A stretch of 64,000 nucleotides of DNA from Rattus norvegicus. Its lineage: Eukaryota > Chordata > Mammalia > Rodentia > Muridae. Below the pieces are notes generated by a model. That model was not told the DNA's origin, searched no databases, and was given only the letters and a program-made list of their open reading frames with translations. The position numbers were made by a program, and so were the translations under genes. Below, one piece after another: positions 56,436 through 64,000 of the stretch (the stretch's first letter is position 1; every line of letters starts with the position of its first letter). The DNA lies in NCBI RefSeq assembly GCF_036323735.1, contig NC_086034.1, positions 30,558,439-30,622,438 of the forward strand. Direction: 5' to 3'.

Positions 56436-59400
56436 CTAATAGCCACTTATCAGTGAGTGCATACCATGTATGTCTTTCTGTGTTTGGGTTAGCTCACTCA
56501 GGATGATATTTTCCAGTTCCAACCATTTGCCTATGAATTTCATAAAGCCGTTGTTTTTGATAGCTGAGTAATATTCCATTGTGTAGATGTACCATATTTT
56601 CTGTATCCATTCCTCTGTTGAAGGGCATCTGGGTTCTTTCCAGCTTCTGGCTATTATAAATAAGGCTGCTATGAGCATAGTGGAGCACGTGTCTTTTTTA
56701 TACGTTGGGGCATCTTGTGGGTATATGCCCAAGAGAGGTATAGCTGGATCCTCAGGCAGTTCAATGTCCAATTTTCTGAGGAACCTCCAGACTGATTAAC
56801 AGAATGGTTTTACCAGTCTGCAATCCCACCAACAATGGAGGAGTGTTCCTCTTTCTCCACATCCTCGCCAGCATCTGCTGTCACCTGAGTTTTTGATCTT
56901 AGCCATTCTCACTGGTGTGAGGTGAAATCTCAGGGTTGTTTTGATTTGCATTTCCCTTATGTTGAACATTTCTTTAGGAGTTTCTCAGCCATTCGGCATT
57001 CCTCAGCTGTGAATTCTTTGTTTAGCTCTGAACCCCATTTTTAATAGGGTTATTTGTCTCCCTGCGGTCTAACTTCTTGAGTTCTTTGTATATTTTGGAT
57101 ATAAGGCCTCTATCTGTTGTAGGATTGGTAAAGATCTTTTCCCAATCTGTTGGTTGCCGATTTGTCCTAACCACGGTGTCCTTTGCCTTGCAGAAGCTTT
57201 GCAGTTTTATGAGATCCCATTTGTCGATTCTTGATCTTAGAGCATAAGCCATTAGTGTTTTGTTCAGGAAATTTTTTCCAGTGCCCATGTGTTCCAGATG
57301 CTTCCCTAGTTTTTCTTCTATAAGTTTGAGTGTATCAGGTTTGACGTGGTGGTCCTTGATCCACTTGGACTCAAGCTTTGTACAGGGTGATAAGCATGGA
57401 TCAATCTGCATTCTTCTACATGTTGACCTCCAGTTGAACCAGCACCATTTGCTGAAAATGCTATCTTTTTTCCATTGGATGGTTTTGGCTCCTTTGTCAA
57501 AAATCAAGTGACCATAGGTGTGTGGGTTCATTTCTGGGTCTTCAGTTCTATTCCATTGGTCTATCTGTCTGTCTCTGTACCAATACCATGCAGTTTTTAT
57601 CACTATTGCTCTGTAATACTGCTTGAGTTCACGGATAGTGATTCCCCCTGAAGTCTTTTTATTGTTGAGGATAGTTTTAGCTATCCTGGGTTTTTTGTTA
57701 TTCCAGATGAATTTGCAAATTGTTCTGTCTAACTCTTTGAAGAATTGGATTGGTATTTTGATGGGGATTGCATTGAATCTGTAGATCGCTTTTGGTAAAA
57801 TGGCCATTTTTACTATATTAATCCTGCCAATCCATGAGCATGGGAGATCTTTCCATCTTCTGAGATCTTCTTCAATTTCTTTCTTCAGTGTCTTGAAGTT
57901 CTTATTGTACAGATCTTTTACTTGCTTGGTTAAGGTCACACCAAGCTACTTTATATTATTTGGGTCTATTATGAAGGGTGTCGTTTCCCTAATTTCTTTC
58001 TCGGCTTGTTTCTCTTTTGTGTAGAGGAAGGCTACTGATTTATTTGAGTTAATTTTATACCCAGCCACTTTGCTGAAGTTGTTTATCAGCTTTCGTAGTT
58101 CTCTGGTGGAACTTTTGGGATCACTTAAATAAACTATCATATCATCTGCAAATAGTGATATTTTGACTTCTTTTCTGATCTGTATCCCCTTGACCTCCTT
58201 TTGTTGTCTGATTGCTCTGGCTAGAACTTCAAGAACTATATTGAATAAGTAGGGAGAGAGTGGGCAGCCTTGTCTAGTCCCTGATTTTAGTGGGATTGCT
58301 TCAAGTTTCTCTCCATTTAGTTTAATGTTAGCAACTGGTTTGCTGTATATGGCTTTTACTATGTTTAGGTATGGGCCTTGAATTCCTATTCTTTCCAGGA
58401 CTTTTATCATGAAGGGGTGTTGAAGTTTGTCAAATGCTTTCTCAGCATCTAATGAAATGATCATGTGGTTTTGTTCTTTCAGTTTGTTTATATAATGGAT
58501 CACGTTGATGGTTTTCCATATATTAAACCATCCCTGCATGCCTGGGATGAAGCCTACTTGATCATGGTGGATGATTGTTTTGATGTGCTCTTGGATTCGG
58601 TTTGCCAGAATTTTATTGAGTATTTTTGCGTCGATATTCATAAGGGAAATTGGTCTGAAGTTCTCTTTCTTTGTTGGGTCTTTGTGTGGTTTAGGTATAA
58701 GAGTAATTGTGGCTTCATAGAAGGAATTCGGGAGTGATCCATCTGCTTCAATTTTGTGGAATAGTTTGGATAATATTGGTATGAGGTCTTCTATGAAGGT
58801 TTGATAGAATTCTGCACTAAACCCGTCTGGACCTGGGCTCTTTTTGGTTGGGAGATCTTTAATGACTGCTTCTATTTCCTTAGGAGTTATGGGGTTGTTT
58901 AACTGGTTTATCTGTTCCTGATTTAACTTCGGTACTTTATATTTGTCTAGGAAATTGTCCATTTCCTGTAGATTTTCAAGTTTTGTTGAATATAGGCTTT
59001 TATAGTAAGATCTGATGATTTTTTGAATTTCCTCTGAATCTGTAGTTATGTCTCCCTTTTCATTTCTGATTTTGTTAATTTGGACACACTCTCTGGGTCC
59101 TCTCGTTAGTCTGGCTACGGGTTTATCTATCTTGTTGATTTTCTCAAAGAACCAACTTTTGGTTCTGTTGATTCTTTCTATGGTCCTTTTTGTTTCTACT
59201 TGGTTGATTTCAGCTCTGAGTTTGATTATTTCCTGCCTTCTACTCCTCCTGGGTGTATTTGCTTCTTTTTGCTGTAGAGCTTTTAGGTGTGCTGTCAAGC
59301 TGCTGACATATGCTCTTTGCTGTTTCTTTCTGCAGGCACTCAGCACTATGAGTTTTCCTCTTAGCACAGCTTTCATTGTGTCCCATAAGTTTGGGTATAT

Positions 59401-60304
59401 TGTACCTTCATTTTCATTAAATTCTAAAAAGTTTTTAATTTCTTTCTTTATTTCTTGCTTGACTAGGTTATCATTGAGTAGAGCATTGTTCAATTTCCAC
59501 GTATATGTGGGCATTCTTCCCTTATTGTTATTGAAGACCAGTTCTAGGCCGTGGTGGTCCGATAGCACGCATGGGATTATTTCTGTCTTTCTGTACCTGT
59601 TGAGGCCCATTTTTTTGACCAACTATATGGTCAATTTTGGAGAAAGTACCATGAGGAGCTGAGAAGAAGGTATATCCTTTTGCTTTAGGATAGAATGTTC
59701 TATAAATATCTGTTAAGTCCATTTGGCTCATGACTTCTCTTAGTCTGTCTGCCTCTCTGTGTAATTTCTGTTTCCATGATCTGTCCATTGATGAGAGTGG
59801 GGTGTTGAAATCTCCCACTATTATTGTGTGAGGTGCAATGTGTGTTTTGAGCTTTAGTAAGGTTTCTTTTACATATGTAGGTGCCCTTGTATTTGGGGCA
59901 TAGATACTTAGGATTGAGAGTTCATCTTGGTTGATTTTTCCTTTGATGAATATGAAGTGTCCTTCCTTATCTTTTTTGATGACTTTTAATTGAAAATTGA
60001 TTTTATTTGATATTAGAATGGCTACTCCAGCTTGCTTCTTCTGACCATTTGCTTGGAAAGTTGTTTTCCAGACTTTCACCCTGAGGTAGTGTCTCTCTTT
60101 GTCTCTGAGGTGTGTTTCCTGTAGGCAGCAGAATGCAGGGTCCTCGTTGCGTATCAAGTTTGTTAATCTATGTCTTTTTATTGGGGAGTTGAGGCCATTG
60201 ATGTTGAGAGATATTAAGGAATAGTGATTATTGCTTCCTGTTATATTCATATTTGGATGTGAGGTTATGTTTGTGTGCTTTTCTTCTCTTTGTTTTGTTG
60301 CCAA
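56436..60304 (-). pseudogene. L1 copy B ORF2 (endonuclease/reverse transcriptase), broken
   Basis: Starts ATG at 60304, five bases after the ORF1 stop. The endonuclease domain (residues 1-238) keeps its motifs SLNING, QETHL, IYAPN, GDFN (59804-59815) and SKIDHI. Reverse transcriptase keeps FADD (58141-58152). Lesions: an extra T in the run 59610-59616 (7 T; copy A has 6) shifts the frame late in the endonuclease; TAG at 57946-57948 replaces a Tyr codon after RT; a missing A at 57038-57042 ends the frame at 57022; a ~10-bp deletion near 56960; TAA near 56797. Open pieces are 59528-60304, 57946-59622, 57022-57939 and 56436-56771. Its predicted full size is ~1,280 residues. Confidence 0.95.
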
Positions 60305-60309
60305 GACGA

Positions 60310-61365
60310 TTAGTTTCTTGCTTCTTCTAGGGTATACCTTGCCTCCTTATGTTGGGCTTTACCCTTTATTATCCTTTGTAGTGCTGGATTTGTAGAAAGA
60401 TATTGTGTAAATTTGGTTTTGTCATAGAATATCTTGGTTTCTCCATCTATGTTAATTGAGGGTTTTGCTGGATACCGTAACCTGGGCTGGCACTTGTGTT
60501 CTCTTAGGGTCTGTATGACATCTGTCCAGGATCTTCTGGCCTTCATAGTTTCTGGCGAAAAGTCTGGTGTGATTCTGATAGGTCTGCCTTTATATGTTAC
60601 TTGACCTTTTTCCCTTACTGCTTTTAATATTCTTTCTTTATTTTGTGCGTTTGGAGTTTTGACTATTATGTGACGGGAGGTGTTTCTTTTCTGGTCCAAT
60701 CTATTTGGAGTTCTGTAGGCTTCTTGTATGCCTATGGGTATCTCTTTTTTTAGGTTAGGGAAGTTTTCTTCTATGATTTTGTTGAAGATATTTACTGGTC
60801 CTTTGAGCTGGGAGTCTTCACTCTCTTCTATACCTATTATCCTTAGGTTTGATCTTCTCATTGAGTCCTGGATTTCCTGTATGTTTTGGACCAGTAGCTT
60901 TTTCCGCTTTACATTATCTTTGACAGTTGAGTCAATGATTTCTAGGGAATCTTCTGCTCCTGAGATTCTCTCTTCCATCTCTTGTATTCTGTTGGTTAGG
61001 CTTCTATCTACAGCTCCTTGTCTCTTCTTTTGATTTTCTATATCCAGGGTTGTTTCCATGTGTTCTTTCTTGATTGCTTCTATTTCCATTTTTAATTCCT
61101 TCAACTGTTTGATTGTGTTTTCCTGGAATTCTTTCAGGCATTTTTGCGATTCTTCTCTGTAGGCTTCTACTTGTTCTCTAAGGGAGTTCTTCACGTCTTT
61201 CTTGATGGCCTCTAGCATCATGATCAAATATGATTTTGAAACTAGATCTTGCTTTTCTGGTGTGTTTGGATATTCCATGTTTATTTTGGTGGGAGAATTG
61301 GGCTCCGATGATGCCATGTAGTCTTGGTTTCTGTTGCTTGGGTTCCTGAGCTTGCCTCCTGCCAT
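60310..61365 (-). CDS. L1 copy B ORF1 protein, intact
   Basis: 351 codons without a break. ORF1p coats L1 RNA in cis as a trimer in cytoplasmic particles and acts as a nucleic-acid chaperone. Domains: a basic, low-complexity N-terminus (about 1-42, with NSPTK), coiled coil (about 45-160), RRM (about 170-265, with NLRIIGIEES at 173 and SRHIIVKT at 230) and C-terminal domain (about 266-345, with RRSWTDVIQTL and CQPRLRYPAK). Compared with copy A it has one 66-bp coiled-coil unit fewer. Length and start agree with rodent L1. Without a working ORF2 it could act only with another L1's enzyme; expression is unknown. Confidence 0.9.
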   Translation of the reverse strand: MAGGKLRNPSNRNQDYMASSEPNSPTKINMEYPNTPEKQDLVSKSYLIMMLEAIKKDVKNSLREQVEAYREESQKCLKEFQENTIKQLKELKMEIEAIKKEHMETTLDIENQKKRQGAVDRSLTNRIQEMEERISGAEDSLEIIDSTVKDNVKRKKLLVQNIQEIQDSMRRSNLRIIGIEESEDSQLKGPVNIFNKIIEENFPNLKKEIPIGIQEAYRTPNRLDQKRNTSRHIIVKTPNAQNKERILKAVREKGQVTYKGRPIRITPDFSPETMKARRSWTDVIQTLREHKCQPRLRYPAKPSINIDGETKIFYDKTKFTQYLSTNPALQRIIKGKAQHKEARYTLEEARN

Positions 61366-62129
61366 CAGATTATCTCTAGTGTTACTTTGTTCTGCTATTT
61401 TTGACAGTAGCTAGACTGTCCTATAAGCCTGTGTGTCAGGAGTGCTGTAGACCTGTTTTCCTGTTTTCTTTCAGCCAGTTATGGGGACAGAGTGTTCTGC
61501 TTTCGGGCTTGTAGTTTTTCCTCTCTACAGGTCTTTAGCTGTTCCTGTGGGCCTGTGTCTTGAGTTCACCAGGCAGGTCACTTGCAGGGGAAAAGTTGGT
61601 CCTACCTGAGGTTCCGAGGCTCAAGTGTGCTCATGGGGTACTGCCTAAGTCCTCTCCGCGGCGGCAGCAACCGAGGAGATCTGCGCCACTCTTTCTGGGA
61701 GCCTCGGTGCACCAGGGTTCCAGATGGCGTTTGGTGTTTTCCTCTGGCGTCTGGATGTGCGCAGAGTGCAGTCTCTTCTGGTTTCCCAGGCATGTCTGCC
61801 TCTCTGTAGGTTTAGCTCTCCCTCCCACGGGATTTGGGTGCAGAGAACTGTTTATCTGGTCTGTTTCCTTCAGGTTCCGGCAGTGTCTCAGGCGCAGGGG
61901 TCCTGCCGCTCCTGGGCCCTCCCCTTACGGGAACCCAGAGGCCTTATACAGTTTCCTCTTGGGCCAGGGATGTGGGCAGGGGTGGGCAGTGTTGGTGGTC
62001 TCCTCCGCTCTGCAGCCTCAGGAGTGCCCACCTGACCAGGCGGTGAGGTCTCTCTCCCACGGGGTTTGGGAGCACAGAGCTGCTGCGGGCCGGGATCCGC
62101 GGGTGTGGGACTTCCGGTAAACACAGGAG
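61366..62129 (-). promoter_or_regulatory. L1 copy B 5' UTR (internal promoter)
   Basis: 764 bp, the most CpG-rich stretch of the window (for example GCGGGCCGGGATCCGCGGG near 62085-62102). It ends at the target duplication at 62130, so it is complete or nearly so. A 186-codon frame on the opposite strand (61560-62120) is a product of GC-rich DNA, not a gene. Confidence 0.8.
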
Positions 62130-62153
62130 TGTTTGTGTTTTTTTAATTTGGAC

Positions 62154-62166
62154 AGAAAAAGTGAAG
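62154..62166 (+). promoter_or_regulatory. Polypurine tract of the split ERV
   Basis: AGAAAAAGTGAAG, 12 of 13 purines, abuts the first base of the 3' LTR. In retroviruses this tract primes plus-strand synthesis. Its place ties the LTR to the interior sequence. Confidence 0.55.
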
Positions 62167-62582
62167 TGTTGGAGATTAGTTCAAATTCTTTGATTTAATC
62201 CGGAATCTGCTTGTCCAAATGCTAAAGGTTTTTGTCCTTAATTAGTTTTTTATCAATCAATAAAGATGCCAAGGCCTTTGGCTAGACATGGGGCAAGACC
62301 CTTAGAGTTGCACAGGCTAAGACACAGAGAGGAATGGAAGAATCACCATGACTTGGGGAAGAAGCATGGGATGCAGGAGTAGCAGCGAGCCATGTAAGAT
62401 TTCATGTAACAGGTCACTGGCCACTGCCCTGATTGGATCTGGGCTAGCAAGGGAAGGTTTAGGGCACCCAGCCTCTGAGGTAAGTAATACATATGTGTAT
62501 CTTTTATTCATGCATCCAAAGATATCTCCTGGGCAGGCGTATGATCCACTAGGACCACAAAGTGGTACAGCCACTTTCTACA
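62167..62582 (+). repeat. 3' LTR of the split ERV
   Basis: 416 bp from TGTTGGAGATTAG to TTCTACA. It aligns with 45562-46012 along its length (CCAAATGCTAAAGG, ATCAATAAAGATG, GACCCTTAGAGTTG, GGGAAGGTTTAGG). Divergence is considerable, so insertion is old. AATAAA is at 62259-62264. Confidence 0.75.
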
Positions 62583-62588
62583 AACTAA

Positions 62589-63187
62589 AAATGAGATAGT
62601 GAAAATTTCCTGAGAGACCCTGTCCCCCATGCTTTAAATTTCAAATGGCTGTAGCAATTTTGAGCACAGACAATAATAAAGGAGAAATTACCTCAAAGTA
62701 TATTGAAAGGTGCGAATATAAATAGTGTATACTAGTAGAAAACTCCACACATAGTCCAATGAAATAGGAGACATGGAAAATACACACACTCACAACACAG
62801 GTACAAACCAGCTTTCTGGTGCTGTTTTACTTGGAATTGCTTTCTTAATTTCACTTTTGGATTGTTCATTGTGGTGAGAAGTGCAGTTAATTTTATGAAA
62901 CATGCTATATCTTGCAACTTTCTTACTCCTGTTTATTACAGTAAATGACATTGCTTGTTTGAATTTTTCACAGCATGAATAATGTCACTTGTGAATAAAA
63001 GTTTGTTCTTTTAAAATATGGGTCATTTTCTTGAATAATTATTCTAGTACTTTAGAGTAGCATTAAAAATTCCACTGGTGCATATTCTGCTGTAAGATTG
63101 TATTTAAAATGCAAAATGCCTATATTATTAACTATCAGAATTAGACTAAAAAGTATTTTCAAGTGTGGTCTGGAACACGGTGACTTT
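62589..63187. other. Unrecognised AT-rich sequence
   Basis: No gene or repeat signal. Confidence 0.4.
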
Positions 63188-63195
63188 CTTTGGAA

Positions 63196-63423
63196 CAGGG
63201 GTTCTTAGCCTTCCTAATGCAGCAGCCCTTTAATACAATTCATCATACTGTGGTGACCCACACTCATAAGATAATTTTTGTTGGTATTTCATAACTGCAA
63301 TATTGCTATTGTTATAAATCATATTGGAAATATCTGTATTTTCCAGCAGTCTTAGGTGACCCCTTTAAAGGGTTAGTTTTTATTTACACAAAGAATTGGA
63401 GACCCACAAGTTGAGAACCGCTG
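63196..63423 (-). mobile_element. URR1 non-autonomous hAT (Charlie) element
   Basis: Terminal inverted repeats CAGGGGTTCTTA and GAGAACCGCTG (complement of CAGCGGTTCTC) bound 228 bp. The flanks CTTTGGAA (63188-63195) and CTTTAGAA (63424-63431) form the 8-bp duplication of hAT elements with one change. The interior is the reverse of the 19918-20114 copy. It encodes no transposase. Confidence 0.85.
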
Positions 63424-63431
63424 CTTTAGAA

Positions 63432-63654
63432 TACTATATTCTAAAAAGAAGAATGGTTTTAAAAAAATATGAAAAGGAATCAAAGAAAAACATGCACCAG
63501 CAAGATACTCATATCTAGAAAATCAATCATATACTATGCAGTTCTTTGTGATGGATGTCTCCATGTATTTATGTATTTGTAACTGTTGTATACATTTAAA
63601 TCATTTTAAAAATATTTATTTAATTATTGTAATTATAGTATGGTAATGTGAAGG
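63432..63654. other. Unrecognised AT-rich sequence
   Basis: Short gap with no signal. Confidence 0.4.
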
Positions 63655-63893
63655 TATACCATATATGTTCACACAGAGGTCAGAATAGGGCATTGAATCT
63701 CCTGTAGCTGAAGTTAATTTTGATTATGAGCCACTTATACTAGTTACTGTCCCCTATATACATGCTACATACTGACCTAGGCTGCTGAATATCCCCTGCA
63801 GCGAGGGTGACTTTTGGATATGAATGAGAGCTGCGAAGTGAATGGGGTTCTCTGCAACAGTACCATGAACTGTTGAGCCATTTTTCTCATCAC
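63655..63893 (-). repeat. B3 SINE, diverged
   Basis: CACAGAGGTCAGAATAGGGCATTGAATCTCCTGTAGCTGAAG, TGATTATGAGCCACTTATAC and GAACTGTTGAGCCATTTTTCTCATC are the complement of a B3 from middle to head, with many changes. Confidence 0.65.
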
Positions 63894-64000
63894 CTAAATT
63901 AAATCGTTGTAGCCACAAATGAATGCCTTTCCTGGTTGTGTGTATGTTGTTTCCTCTCTTTAACTTCACAATTGGGTCTTTAGGGAGTAGAACATTCATG
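63894..64000. other. Unrecognised window edge
   Basis: No signal in the final 107 bases. Confidence 0.4.

Larger units (their letters stand above)
55717..62129 (-). mobile_element. Near full-length rat L1, copy B
   Basis: 6.4 kb on the minus strand with 5' UTR (61366-62129), intact ORF1 (60310-61365), damaged ORF2 (56436-60304), 3' UTR and an A-rich tail towards 55717. Its target duplication TGTTTGTGTTTTTTT is found at 55515-55529 and 62130-62144; the B2 lies between tail and left duplication. It inserted only 22 bp before the 3' LTR of the ERV. The duplication differs from that of copy A, so the two L1s are separate events, not a tandem duplication. Confidence 0.95.
45562..62582 (+). mobile_element. 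Small class II-type ERV provirus split by two L1s and a B2
   Basis: The outer parts look like one provirus. 5' LTR 45562-46012 and 3' LTR 62167-62582 are similar and share the start TGTTGGAGATT and the end CTACA. They lie in the same orientation. The hexamers just outside are AACTAG (45556-45561) and AACTAA (62583-62588), a 6-bp duplication with one change, as class II ERVs make. A lysine-type primer site lies after the 5' LTR and a purine tract (62154-62166) directly before the 3' LTR. Removing the two L1s and B2 leaves about 3.1 kb of interior (46013-48237, 54679-55529, 62145-62166) without open frames, so the element was small or non-autonomous. RMER17/Mys-like is a tentative family. Confidence 0.7.

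Noticed and set aside
61560..62120. 186-codon plus-strand open frame
   Set aside because: Antisense to the GC-rich L1 5' UTR, where stops are rare. Copy A has a shifted, shorter version.
48238..62129. Tandem segmental duplication as origin of the two L1 copies
   Set aside because: Each copy has its own distinct target duplication and different flanks, so they are independent insertions.

Overview
The window looks like rodent nuclear DNA, almost certainly rat (Rattus). Three young ID SINEs with intact heads and A-tails, two near full-length L1 elements of the rat type, B1/B2/B3 SINEs, URR1 hAT elements and many long CA/GA microsatellites together point to Rattus. I find no host protein-coding exon, no rRNA or tRNA gene and no CRISPR array. 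Apart from L1 and retroviral remnants, every long open frame lies in a repeat or reads as noise. This is a gene-empty intergenic or deep-intronic stretch shaped by retrotransposons.

Layout. At 0.2-3.4 kb a decayed class II endogenous retrovirus lies on the minus strand, with its LTR, a lysine-tRNA-type primer site and scraps of reverse transcriptase and RNase H. 4.6-9.3 kb holds an ID element, microsatellites, a twin-primed (5'-inverted) L1 copy at 6.25-7.75 kb with 15-bp target duplications, and an L1 3'-UTR fragment. At 11.3-11.8 kb there is a probable LTR plus primer site. 12.6-17.3 kb is an old L1 with degenerate 5' monomers, a younger L1 nested inside ORF1 and a large deletion in ORF2. 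18-40 kb is a mosaic of medium-reiterated rodent repeats, SINE pieces, a probable solo LTR, microsatellites, AT palindromes and one textbook CTCF motif at 25005-25020. 40.6-44.6 kb is largely unrecognised AT-rich sequence.

The right-hand third is the most interesting part. I interpret 45562-62582 as one small endogenous retrovirus: two similar LTRs beginning TGTTGGAGATT and ending CTACA, flanking hexamers AACTAG and AACTAA, a degenerate lysine primer site and a purine tract next to the 3' LTR. Two near full-length minus-strand L1s (48238-54668 and about 55717-62129) split it, each with its own target duplication. A B2 SINE then landed at the tail junction of the second L1. The second L1 keeps an intact ORF1, but both ORF2 reading frames are broken, and both lack one A in the same A-run. 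The last kilobase holds a URR1 hAT element with its 8-bp duplication and a B3 SINE.

The sequence shows no cooperating gene system. The informative content is the order of insertions and the decay of mobile elements, plus one candidate architectural (CTCF) site. Names of repeat families other than L1, ID, B1, B2/B3 and URR1 come from memory and should be treated as provisional.
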